NCBI RefSeq assembly: GCF_004216665.1 | Contig: NZ_SGWY01000002.1 | Coordinates: forward strand, 410,685 to 474,684 | Origin: Agromyces ramosus | GTDB lineage: Bacteria > Actinomycetota > Actinomycetes > Actinomycetales > Microbacteriaceae | Direction: 5' to 3' | DNA: 64,000 nt | In this document: in pieces, positions 53,791 to 61,710 of the stretch | Position numbering within the stretch: position 1 is the first letter of the stretch | How the letters are laid out: every line of letters starts with the position of its first letter | Program-made: the position numbers and the translations under genes | Notes under the pieces: generated by a model | Databases searched by the model: none | Told to the model about the DNA's origin: nothing | The model's input: the letters and a program-made list of their open reading frames with translations, nothing else

Positions 53791-54723
53791 ATGGCCGTCG
53801 TCACCATCCGCCAGCTGCTCGACAGCGGCGTGCACTTCGGGCACCAGACCCGCCGTTGGAACCCGAAGATGAAGCGGTTCATCTTCACCGAGCGTTCCGG
53901 CATCTACATCATCGACCTGCAGCAGTCCCTCGCCTACATCGACAAGGCGTACGACTTCGTCAAGGAGACGGTCGCCCACGGCGGCACCATCCTCTTCGTC
54001 GGCACGAAGAAGCAGGCCCAGGAGTCGATCGCCGAGCAGGCCACGCGCGTCGGCCAGCCCTACGTGAACCAGCGTTGGCTCGGCGGCCTCCTCACCAACT
54101 TCACCACGGTCTCCAAGCGCCTCGCGCGCATGAAGGAGCTCGAGGAGCTCGACTTCGAGGGCACCACGAGCGGCTTCACCAAGAAGGAGCTCCTCATCAA
54201 GAAGCGCGAGCTCGACAAGCTGCACAAGTCGCTCGGCGGCATCCGCAACCTGTCGAAGACGCCGTCGGCACTCTGGGTGGTCGACACCAAGAAGGAGCAC
54301 CTCGCGATCGACGAGGCCAAGAAGCTCGGCATCCCCGTCATCGGCATCCTCGACACGAACTGCGACCCCGACGAGGTGCAGTACCCGATCCCGGGCAACG
54401 ACGACGCGATCCGCTCGGTGAGCCTGCTCACCCGCATCATCGCCGACGCCGCCGCCGAGGGCCTCATCGAGCGTCACCAGAAGCCCGAGGCCGAGGGCAA
54501 CGTCTCGGCCGTCGAGCCGCTGGCCGAGTGGGAGCAGGAGCTCCTCCAGGCCGGCAGCGCGACCACCCCCGAGCAGGCTTCGGCCGAGACCGAAGTGGTG
54601 GCCGAGACCGTCGCCGAGGCAGAGGCCGAGGCGGCCGAGGTCGTCGACGAGGCCGCGACCGAGGTCGCCGCGACCGAGTCGGAGGCCGACGCCGAGGGCG
54701 CCGCCGCCGCCGAGTCCAAGTAA
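53791..54723 (+). CDS. rpsB: 30S ribosomal protein S2
   Basis: S2 binds late in 30S assembly. The 310-residue protein has the core [19 protein letters not shown] near residue 5, [19 protein letters not shown] near 48, and [20 protein letters not shown] near 100. The last 70 residues form an Ala/Glu-rich acidic tail, absent from E. coli S2 (241 residues). The ATG has AAAGGAGT upstream. It heads rpsB-tsf, with 28 bp between the two genes. Confidence 0.97.
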   Translation: MAVVTIRQLLDSGVHFGHQTRRWNPKMKRFIFTERSGIYIIDLQQSLAYIDKAYDFVKETVAHGGTILFVGTKKQAQESIAEQATRVGQPYVNQRWLGGLLTNFTTVSKRLARMKELEELDFEGTTSGFTKKELLIKKRELDKLHKSLGGIRNLSKTPSALWVVDTKKEHLAIDEAKKLGIPVIGILDTNCDPDEVQYPIPGNDDAIRSVSLLTRIIADAAAEGLIERHQKPEAEGNVSAVEPLAEWEQELLQAGSATTPEQASAETEVVAETVAEAEAEAAEVVDEAATEVAATESEADAEGAAAAESK

Positions 54724-54751
54724 TTCCACCAGTCCAGGAGACTTTCCAAAC

Positions 54752-55582
54752 ATGGCCAACTTCACTCTCGAAGACGTCAAGAACCTGCGCGAGCGCCTCG
54801 GCACCGGCATGGTCGACACGAAGAACGCACTCGTCGAGGCCGACGGCGACATGGACAAGGCGGTCGAGATCCTCCGCCTGAAGGGCGCGAAGGGCAACGC
54901 CAAGCGCGCCGACCGCTCCACCGCCGAGGGCCTCGTGGCCGCTGTCGACAACGGCGACGGCACCGCGACCATGATCGAGCTCGCCTGCGAGACCGACTTC
55001 GTCGCCAAGGGCGACAAGTTCGTCGGCCTCGCCGACCGCGTGCTCGCGGCCGTCGCCGCGGCTCGCGCCGAGACCGTCGAGGCCGCCCTGGCCGCGCCGG
55101 CCGAGGGCAAGACCGTCGCCGACGTGATCAGCGAGGAGGCGGCGATCCTCGGCGAGAAGGTCGAGCTCCGCCGCATCCGCCTCGTCAAGGGCGAGCACTT
55201 CTCGATCTACCTGCACAAGACGTCGAAGGACCTGCCCCCGCAGGTCGGCGTCGTGCTCGGCTACGCCGGCGACGACGCGGAGACCGCTCGCTCGGTGGCG
55301 CAGCACATCTCGTTCGCCAACCCGGAGTACCTCACGCGTGAGGACGTGCCGGCGGAGTCGGTCGAGAAGGAGCGCGCGATCGTCGAGCAGATCTCCCGCG
55401 AGGAGGGCAAGCCCGAGGCTGCGCTCCCGAAGATCATCGAGGGTCGCCTCGGTGCGTACTTCAAGCAGGTCGCACTCCTCGAGCAGGACTACGCCAAGGA
55501 CAACAAGCTGTCCGTCAGCAAGGTCCTCTCGGACGCGGGCCTCACGGTGAGCGACTTCGCTCGCTTCAAGGTCGGCGCCTAG
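54752..55582 (+). CDS. tsf: Elongation factor Ts
   Basis: EF-Ts exchanges nucleotide on EF-Tu. The 276-residue protein starts FTLEDVKNLRERLGTGMVDT, with the TDFVAKGDKF motif near residue 80 for EF-Tu contact, and dimerisation-type C-terminal half. The length matches the actinobacterial form. CAGGAGACTTTCC lies before the ATG. It is followed by a strong terminator at 55592, so rpsB-tsf ends here. Confidence 0.97.
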   Translation: MANFTLEDVKNLRERLGTGMVDTKNALVEADGDMDKAVEILRLKGAKGNAKRADRSTAEGLVAAVDNGDGTATMIELACETDFVAKGDKFVGLADRVLAAVAAARAETVEAALAAPAEGKTVADVISEEAAILGEKVELRRIRLVKGEHFSIYLHKTSKDLPPQVGVVLGYAGDDAETARSVAQHISFANPEYLTREDVPAESVEKERAIVEQISREEGKPEAALPKIIEGRLGAYFKQVALLEQDYAKDNKLSVSKVLSDAGLTVSDFARFKVGA

Positions 55583-55591
55583 GTGTCACAG

Positions 55592-55627
55592 GGGAGTCCG
55601 GATCGTTCGCGATCCGGACTCCCTTTT
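55592..55627 (+). terminator. Rho-independent terminator of rpsB-tsf
   Basis: GGGAGTCCGGATCG, loop TTCG, CGATCCGGACTCCC, then TTTT: perfect 14-bp stem closed by a UUCG tetraloop. It is the clearest intrinsic terminator of the window. Confidence 0.9.
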
Positions 55628-55753
55628 CCATGCGCGGATGCCGCGAGCGCGCGTCGCGCGGTGCGGCATCGCGGTGCGACATCCGGCACCGGGCACTGCG
55701 CCGGGGGCATTGAACCACTAGTTTTGACACGGGCACGAAGGAACGGGGCTGGC

Positions 55754-56485
55754 ATGGCGGAACACAGGCGCAGGGTGATGCTGAAGCTGTCGGGCGAGGC
55801 GTTCGGCGGCGGGGCCCTCGGGGTCAACCCCGACGTGGTGAGCGCGCTCGCGAGGGAGATCGCGGATGCCGCCCGCGACGTCGAGGTCGCGATCGTCGTC
55901 GGCGGCGGCAACTTCTTCCGGGGCGCCGAGCTCTCGCAGCGCGGCATGGACCGAGGACGCGCCGACTACATGGGCATGCTCGGCACGGTGATGAACTCGC
56001 TCGCCCTGCAGGACTTCCTCGAGCAGGCGGGCGCGGAGACCCGGGTGCAGTCTGCGATCTCGATGACGCAGGTCGCGGAGCCGTACATCCCGCGCCGCGC
56101 CGAGCGCCACCTCGAGAAGGGCCGTGTCGTCATCTTCGGCGCCGGCGCGGGCCTGCCGTACTTCTCCACCGACACCGTCGCCGCGCAGCGGGCGCTGGAG
56201 ATCGACGCCGACGTCGTGCTCGTCGCGAAGAACGGCGTCGACGGCGTGTACTCCGACGACCCCCGAACGAACCCCGACGCGCACAAGATCGACCGCATCA
56301 GCTACCAGGAGGCGCTGCAGCGCGGCCTCAAGGTCGTGGACTCCACCGCGTTCAGCCTCTGCATGGACAACGGCATGCCGATGCAGGTGTTCGGCATGGA
56401 GCCGAGCGGCAACGTCACCGCTGCCATCCTCGGCGCGGAACTCGGCACGATCGTGAGCAACGGCGTGCCCGCGTCCACTCGATAG
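55754..56485 (+). CDS. pyrH: UMP kinase
   Basis: PyrH phosphorylates UMP to UDP in pyrimidine synthesis. The 243-residue protein has [14 protein letters not shown] near residue 8, [14 protein letters not shown] near 50, [18 protein letters not shown] near 72, and [15 protein letters not shown] near 160. It is the bacterial hexameric type. The 171 bp after tsf hold the terminator and a short leader with GAAGGAACG. The TAG stop forms the start of the TAGACT -10 of frr. Confidence 0.97.
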   Translation: MAEHRRRVMLKLSGEAFGGGALGVNPDVVSALAREIADAARDVEVAIVVGGGNFFRGAELSQRGMDRGRADYMGMLGTVMNSLALQDFLEQAGAETRVQSAISMTQVAEPYIPRRAERHLEKGRVVIFGAGAGLPYFSTDTVAAQRALEIDADVVLVAKNGVDGVYSDDPRTNPDAHKIDRISYQEALQRGLKVVDSTAFSLCMDNGMPMQVFGMEPSGNVTAAILGAELGTIVSNGVPASTR

Positions 56486-56517
56486 ACTGTCCCGAGTAGC
56501 GAACCGAAGGAGCCCCC

Positions 56518-57072
56518 GTGATCGCGGATGTACTGTCCGATGCCACCGCACGCATGCACAAGGCCGTCGAGGTCGCGAAGGAGGACTTCGCGTCCGTGCG
56601 CACGGGGCGGGCGAACCCCCAGCTCTTCCAGAAGATCATGGTGAGCTACTACGGCACCCCGACGCCGCTCGCCCAGCTCGCGTCGCTCCAGAACCCCGAG
56701 GCGCGCACGCTCGTCGTGACGCCGTACGACAAGAGCGCGATGAAGGACATCGAGACCGCCATCCGCGACACCCCGAACCTCGGTGCGAACCCCACGAACG
56801 ACGGCAACGTCATCCGGGTCACGCTTCCCGAGCTCACGGAGGAGCGCCGCAAGGAGTTCGTGAAGATCGTGCGCTCGAAGGCCGAGGACGCCCGCGTGTC
56901 GGTGCGCAACATCCGTCGCAAGGCGAAGGACGACCTCGACGCCCTGAAGGGCGAGGTCGGCGACGACGAGGTCTCGCGCGGCGAGAAGGAACTCGAGCAG
57001 ATCACGAAGTCCAACGTCGACGCGATCGACGAGGCGCTCAAGCGCAAGGAAGCGGAACTCCTCGAGGTCTGA
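56518..57072 (+). CDS. frr: Ribosome recycling factor
   Basis: RRF splits post-termination ribosomes with EF-G. The 184-residue protein has the long helix [20 protein letters not shown] near residue 10, [18 protein letters not shown] near 60, and [19 protein letters not shown] near 112. Its GTG is 7 nt after AAGGAGCC. TAGACT at 56483-56488 (sharing the pyrH stop) is a likely -10. cdsA follows after 9 bp. Confidence 0.97.
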   Translation: MIADVLSDATARMHKAVEVAKEDFASVRTGRANPQLFQKIMVSYYGTPTPLAQLASLQNPEARTLVVTPYDKSAMKDIETAIRDTPNLGANPTNDGNVIRVTLPELTEERRKEFVKIVRSKAEDARVSVRNIRRKAKDDLDALKGEVGDDEVSRGEKELEQITKSNVDAIDEALKRKEAELLEV

Positions 57073-57081
57073 GGGAACACC

Positions 57082-58065
57082 ATGGCGGGCGTTCCAGGGG
57101 AGGATGAGTCGGACGCCGGGGGGCATGACCGGTCGTCACGCGAGGAGTTCAAGGCGCAGGTGCAGGCCCGCAAGGCCGACCTGGAGCGCCAGTTCGAGGC
57201 GTCGAAGGCGCAGTTCGACCAGGCGCAGGAGAAGATCCAGGCGCGCACCGGCCGCAACCTGATCCTCGCGATCCTCATCGGGTTGGCGTTCGGCGGTGCG
57301 CTGCTGCTCAGCCTGCTCGTGTTCAAAGAGCTCTTCATGGTGTTCGCCGTCGTGCTCGCCGGGTTCGCGAGCTACGAGCTCACCCAGGCGCTGCGCAAGG
57401 CGGAGTTCCACGTGCCGCGCATCCCGACGGTGGCTTCCGCCGTCCTCGCGATGCCGATCGCCTACTACGCCGGCGCCGGCGGGCAACTGCTCGCCGTGCT
57501 CGGCGCGATGCTGCTCGTCGCCGTGTGGCGACTCGTCGAGCAGGCACTGCCCTCGCACCGCCGCTCCGCCGCGAGCCTCGTCCGCGACCTCGCCGCCGGC
57601 ACCTTCGTGCAGGGCTACGTCACGTTCCTCGCGACCTTCACCGTGGTGCTCACCGCCGCCGACGGTGGTCAGTGGTGGACGCTCGCGTTCATCATCATCG
57701 CGGTCGCCGCGGATGTCGGCGCGTACGGGTTCGGCCTCGCCTTCGGCAAGCACAAGATGGCGCCGGTCATCAGCCCGAAGAAGACGTGGGAGGGCTTCGC
57801 CGGCGGCGCCGCCGCGAGCCTCGTGGCGGGCGTACTGCTGTCGACCCTCATGCTCGGCAACACGTGGTGGTTCGGGCTGGTGTTCGGTGCGGCGATCTTC
57901 CTGACGGCGACCCTGGGCGACCTCGTCGAGTCGCTCGTGAAGCGCGACATCGGCATCAAGGACATGAGTTCGTGGCTGCCCGGCCACGGCGGATTCCTCG
58001 ATCGGCTCGACTCGATCCTCCCCTCTGCGGCGGTTGCCTACGTGGCCTTCCGGATCTTCGGCTGA
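57082..58065 (+). CDS. cdsA: Phosphatidate cytidylyltransferase
   Basis: CdsA makes CDP-diacylglycerol for phospholipids. The 327-residue protein has an extra N-terminal basic, coiled-coil-like cytosolic segment (about residues 1-55, rich in Lys, Gln and Glu), then about eight membrane helices. The signature SLVKRDIGIKDMSSWLPGHG near residue 280 contains the metal-binding K/D/H region. Family members without the coiled-coil start are about 270 residues. It follows frr in its usual place. Confidence 0.94.
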   Translation: MAGVPGEDESDAGGHDRSSREEFKAQVQARKADLERQFEASKAQFDQAQEKIQARTGRNLILAILIGLAFGGALLLSLLVFKELFMVFAVVLAGFASYELTQALRKAEFHVPRIPTVASAVLAMPIAYYAGAGGQLLAVLGAMLLVAVWRLVEQALPSHRRSAASLVRDLAAGTFVQGYVTFLATFTVVLTAADGGQWWTLAFIIIAVAADVGAYGFGLAFGKHKMAPVISPKKTWEGFAGGAAASLVAGVLLSTLMLGNTWWFGLVFGAAIFLTATLGDLVESLVKRDIGIKDMSSWLPGHGGFLDRLDSILPSAAVAYVAFRIFG

Positions 58066-58072
58066 CGTCCGC

Positions 58073-58084
58073 GATAATGGTGCG
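58073..58084 (+). promoter_or_regulatory. Leaderless promoter element
   Basis: GATAAT (58073-58078), 6 nt, then GTG 58085. No Shine-Dalgarno can fit. The same arrangement is seen at coaD and ftsY. Confidence 0.5.
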
Positions 58085-58639
58085 GTGGATTCCACCTTCC
58101 CTCGCGCCCGCAAGCCTCAACTGGGATACAACACCGCCCAGGTCGAGGAGTTCCTGCAACTGGCCCGTCGCGCCTACGACGGGACGGCCCGACGCGACGA
58201 TCCGCCGCTGTCGTCCGAGCGGATCCGACTGACCGCGTTCGCGATGCAGAAGGGCGGCTACTCCACGGCGCACGTGGACGCCGCGCTCGAACGGCTGGAG
58301 GACGCGTTCGCGGCCGAGGAGCGCCAGGTGGCGGCGCGACTCCACGGCGGCGAGGCCTGGCTCAGCGAGGCCCGCACGACGGCTCAGGTCGTCTCCAACC
58401 GGCTCGCCCGACCCGAGGGGCAGCGCTTCGACCGGGTCAGTCCGCTGGCACTCGGATACCGGGTGCGGGAGGTCGACCGCTTCGCCGACAAGCTCACGCG
58501 CTACTTCCGCGACGGCTGGCCGATCTCCATCGACGACGTGCGAACGGTGGTGTTCACCACGCAGCGCGGCGGATACCGGGAATCGCAGGTCGACCTCGTG
58601 CTGGACGCGGTCGTCGACGTCATGCTCGCGGTCCGGTGA
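58085..58639 (+). CDS. DivIVA-domain-repeat protein
   Basis: A 184-residue soluble protein with two copies of the DivI1A-like motif: GYNTAQVEEFLQLARRAYDG near residue 15 and GYRVREVDRFADKLTRYF near 125. The motifs are the curved-membrane-binding type found at the N-terminus of DivIVA/Wag31. They are separated by a helical linker with no long coiled coil. It probably acts at the pole or septum; a partner is not obvious. The start is a GTG 6 nt after GATAAT. Confidence 0.8.
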   Translation: MDSTFPRARKPQLGYNTAQVEEFLQLARRAYDGTARRDDPPLSSERIRLTAFAMQKGGYSTAHVDAALERLEDAFAAEERQVAARLHGGEAWLSEARTTAQVVSNRLARPEGQRFDRVSPLALGYRVREVDRFADKLTRYFRDGWPISIDDVRTVVFTTQRGGYRESQVDLVLDAVVDVMLAVR

Positions 58640-58686
58640 GTCCCGGTTCGACTCGATCGCAGCGCCTCGGATACACTCGACGAATC

Positions 58687-59424
58687 GTGGGCAGGCATTC
58701 CGGAATCGACGGGTCGACGGCACCGGTGCGTCCCGAGACGAACATCGCGCGTCCGGGCGCACCGGCACCCGCACAGGCCATTCCCCGGCCGCCCGTCGCA
58801 GGGGCGTCAACCGCCCAGGCGACGCGCAGGCCGGGCACGGTCAAGCAGGGCGCGACCGTGGTCTTCGCGTTCGTCGCCTCCGTGAGCTTCCTGCTCGTCA
58901 ACGTGGTCGATCCGTTCTCGGGCGCCACGGCGTCGCCCGACTTCGCGGCGCAGGGCGAGCGCTTCGGCGGTGCCGACGTGCAGGCCTTCGACGTCGATGG
59001 CGAGTACACGATCGACGTCTCCAAGGAGGGCTACGTCGTCGAGCAGAAGCCCGAGCCGAAGGTGGCGGCCGCTTCGACCTCGGCCGGCAGCGGATGGGCA
59101 CCGCCCGCCGTCACCCCCGATCCGGGCTCCGCCCAGGCCTACGCCGCCGGTGCGGTCGCCGCTCGCGGCTGGGCGTCGAGCGAGTTCGACTGCCTCGTGG
59201 CCCTGTGGAGCAAGGAGTCCGGCTGGCGCGTGAACGCGTACAACGCCTCGAGCGGCGCCTATGGCATCCCGCAGGCACTGCCCGGCTCGAAGATGGCCAC
59301 CGCCGGCGCCGACTGGGAGACGAACGCCGCGACCCAGATCGAATGGGGCCTCGGCTACGTGCAGGGCCGCTACGGCACGCCCTGCGGAGCCTGGGCGCAC
59401 TCTCAGGACGTCGGCTGGTACTGA
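58687..59424 (+). CDS. Membrane-anchored lytic-transglycosylase-like protein
   Basis: The 245-residue protein has a Pro/Ala-rich cytoplasmic N-terminus (about 1-55), one membrane helix near 58-78, and a C-terminal transglycosylase SLT-like domain. The catalytic glutamate is E177 in LWSKESGWRVNAYN, followed by SSGAYGIPQALPGSKMA and TQIEWGLGYVQGRYG. Such enzymes cleave the glycan strands of peptidoglycan. A TACACT box lies 9 nt before the GTG. It stands between two DivIVA-like genes, consistent with a role in cell-wall growth. Confidence 0.85.
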   Translation: MGRHSGIDGSTAPVRPETNIARPGAPAPAQAIPRPPVAGASTAQATRRPGTVKQGATVVFAFVASVSFLLVNVVDPFSGATASPDFAAQGERFGGADVQAFDVDGEYTIDVSKEGYVVEQKPEPKVAAASTSAGSGWAPPAVTPDPGSAQAYAAGAVAARGWASSEFDCLVALWSKESGWRVNAYNASSGAYGIPQALPGSKMATAGADWETNAATQIEWGLGYVQGRYGTPCGAWAHSQDVGWY

Positions 59425-59517
59425 GACGATCGCTCCGGCGCGAGCCGCCGAGGCGAGCGCCGACGGATCCGCTCCGCGCCTCCCGGGGGCTCGCCCAGCG
59501 GATGCCGCGCCGCCGCC

Positions 59518-59530
59518 TAGACTTGTATCC
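59518..59530 (+). promoter_or_regulatory. Leaderless promoter element
   Basis: TAGACT (59518-59523), 7 nt, then ATG 59531. No Shine-Dalgarno is present. Confidence 0.45.
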
Positions 59531-59839
59531 ATGGCACGCTCGAACCGATCTCGCGGTCGTGCGGCCCGTGCTCGCGAGGAGCACCCCGAGCTCGACGTCG
59601 AACGGCTCACCGCCGGATGGCGCCGCACCGAGACCCGCGGCGGGCGCGAATGGAACGTCCAGCCGGTGACCGAGGCGCAGGCCGTGAAGGCCTATCTCTG
59701 CCCGGGCTGCGGCCTCGAGGTCGCGCCCGGCGTCGCCCACCTCGTCACCTGGCGCGCCGACGGCGTGCTCGGCGACGCAGCCGACCTCGCAGCGAGGCGG
59801 CACTGGCACACCCACTGTTGGAGGATCGGCACCAGGTGA
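59531..59839 (+). CDS. Small basic protein with a Cys/His cluster
   Basis: A 102-residue basic protein. The N-terminal third is Arg-rich and likely disordered. Residues 55-98 hold a possible zinc site: CPGCGLEVAPGVAHLVTWR and then RRHWHTHCW, a C-x2-C ... H-x-H-x-C-type arrangement. It resembles no family I can name, though HNH-like or zinc-ribbon folds are possible. The TGA overlaps the hydrolase GTG, so the two are coupled. Confidence 0.7.
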   Translation: MARSNRSRGRAARAREEHPELDVERLTAGWRRTETRGGREWNVQPVTEAQAVKAYLCPGCGLEVAPGVAHLVTWRADGVLGDAADLAARRHWHTHCWRIGTR

Positions 59840-60579
59840 ATCCCGACGACGCGTCCCCGGTCGAGATCCGAGCGGGCGTCGAGCTCCCGGCGAACCGCGA
59901 GGAGATCGAACTGCACACCAACGACGGGCTCCGACTCGTCGGCGAACTCGCGACGCCGATCGATCGGCCGCCCGTCGCGACGCTCGTGACGTTGCATCCG
60001 CTGCCCACCGCCGGCGGCTTCATGGACTCGCACATCCTGCGCAAGGCGGCAGCACGCCTGCCCGCCTTGGCCGGCCTCGCGGTGCTGCGATTCAACACCC
60101 GCGGCACGACGTCGCCGCGCGGCCGCAGCGAGGGCTCGTTCGGCGAGGGGGTCGCCGAGCGTGCGGATGTCGCGGCGGCGATGGCGTTCGTCGCCGAGCG
60201 CGGGCTGCCGAACCCGTGGCTGGTGGGCTGGTCGTTCGGCACCGAGCTGGCCCTGAAGTACGGCCTCGAGCACGGCATCGCGGGCGCCGTGCTGCTCTCA
60301 CCGCCCCTGCATCGCACGAGCGAGGAGGAGCTGAGCCGGTGGAACGCCTCGTCGGCGCCGATCGTCGCGGTCATCCCCGAGCACGACGACTACCTGAAGC
60401 CGGCCGAGGCGGCGGAACGCTTCGCGGTGCTTCCCCGCCTGCGGCGGGTCGACGTGGAGGGCGGCCGACACCTGTGGGTGGGGGAGTCGCAGACGCGGCG
60501 CGTGCTCGAGGAGATCGTCGCCGCGGTGAACCCGGCGGCCCTGCCGCTGCCGACCACGTGGCCGCCGACCGCCGCCTGA
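59836..60579 (+). CDS. Alpha/beta hydrolase
   Basis: The 247-residue protein has an alpha/beta-hydrolase core: LVTLHPLPTAGGFMDSHILR near residue 52, RFNTRGTTSPRGRSEGSFGE near 82, the nucleophile in GWSFGTELAL near 138, an acidic residue in PEHDDYL near 183, and a late His in GGRHLWVGES near 215. No signal peptide is seen, so it acts in the cytoplasm on an unknown ester or small molecule. The family resembles the dienelactone-hydrolase/YtmA class. The 5' end overlaps the small Cys/His gene. Confidence 0.83.
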   Translation: MNPDDASPVEIRAGVELPANREEIELHTNDGLRLVGELATPIDRPPVATLVTLHPLPTAGGFMDSHILRKAAARLPALAGLAVLRFNTRGTTSPRGRSEGSFGEGVAERADVAAAMAFVAERGLPNPWLVGWSFGTELALKYGLEHGIAGAVLLSPPLHRTSEEELSRWNASSAPIVAVIPEHDDYLKPAEAAERFAVLPRLRRVDVEGGRHLWVGESQTRRVLEEIVAAVNPAALPLPTTWPPTAA

Positions 60580-60624
60580 CCGGAGCACCCTCGGCGGCGG
60601 GCGCATGGGCGCCGCCGGGCGGCG

Positions 60625-61689
60625 TCAGCGCTCGTTCTGGCGCGGGATCACGACCTGCTTGATGATGAGCAGGAACGCCGCGGCCACCGGGATCGCGATC
60701 AGGGCGCCCAGGATGCCGAGGAGCGCCCCGCCGGCGAGCGCCGCGATGACCACCAGCGCGCCGGGCACCTTCACCGCACGGTTCATGATGCGCGGACTCA
60801 GGAAGTATGCCTCGACCTGCATGTAGACGAGGTAGTAGATCGCGGCGACGAGCGCGGTGAGGGGTGAGCCGAGACCCGGGATCAGGCAGACGAGCACGAT
60901 CACGATCGAGCCCGTGAGTGTGCCGACCAGTGGCACGAGCGAGAAGAGGAACGCGAGGAACGCCAGCACCGCCGGGAACGGCGCCTGGATGATCGACAGG
61001 AAGATGAAGCTGGCGACGCCGTTGCACGCGGCGAGGGAGGCCTGTCCCAGCACGTAGCGACCCACTGACTGGGTGATCTGCTCGGTGAGGTCGGCGAACC
61101 GCTCACGCTTCGACGCCGGCACCAGCTGGTAGGTCGCGCGCTTCATGCTGTTGAGGGATGCCGTGAAGTAGAGCGTGAGGATGAAGACGATCACGACCGC
61201 GAACAGTCCCGTGCCGATCGCGATCGCGACCTGCAGCACCCCGCCCGCGAGCTCGCTCAGCTTCTCGGGATTGGTGAAGAACTCTGTGACGGCGGTCGTG
61301 ACCTGCAGGCTGATCTCGTCGACGGGCACCTGCGGGAACTGCTCCTGGAGCCCCTCGAGCCAGTCCTGCGAGTTCACGCGGGCGACGATTCGGGGTATCT
61401 CCTCGACGAGCTGGCTCACCTGGTCGACCACGATCGGCACGACGGCGAGCACGAGGGCCGCGACCAGCAGCCCGACGCCGGTCATGACGATGAGGATCGA
61501 CGCCCAACGCGGAAGCCCCCGGCGCTCGAGCCAGCTGATCGCCGGATCGAGGCCGAGGGCCAGGAAGAGTGCCGCGCCGATGTAGGCGATGATCGTCGAG
61601 AGGCTCGAGATCGAGAACAGGATGAGCAGGCCGACGCCGACCCCGAGGGTCCCGACGAGTCCGACGCGGAACGCGTTCTGGATCTTCAT
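60625..61689 (-). CDS. AI-2E family transporter (permease)
   Basis: The 354-residue protein has about eight membrane helices and the family motifs: GAALFLALGLDPAISWLERR near residue 38, QSVGRYVLGQASLAACNGV near 208, and VPLVGTLTGSIVIVLVCLIPG near 255. The family was named for E. coli TqsA, linked to autoinducer-2 export, but members also include Na+/H+ antiporters; the substrate here is unknown. It lies 21 bp after the DivIVA-like gene on the same strand, so they may be co-transcribed. Confidence 0.9.
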   Translation of the reverse strand: MKIQNAFRVGLVGTLGVGVGLLILFSISSLSTIIAYIGAALFLALGLDPAISWLERRGLPRWASILIVMTGVGLLVAALVLAVVPIVVDQVSQLVEEIPRIVARVNSQDWLEGLQEQFPQVPVDEISLQVTTAVTEFFTNPEKLSELAGGVLQVAIAIGTGLFAVVIVFILTLYFTASLNSMKRATYQLVPASKRERFADLTEQITQSVGRYVLGQASLAACNGVASFIFLSIIQAPFPAVLAFLAFLFSLVPLVGTLTGSIVIVLVCLIPGLGSPLTALVAAIYYLVYMQVEAYFLSPRIMNRAVKVPGALVVIAALAGGALLGILGALIAIPVAAAFLLIIKQVVIPRQNER

Positions 61690-61710
61690 GGGGGCCGGCG
61701 CGTCCGTGCG

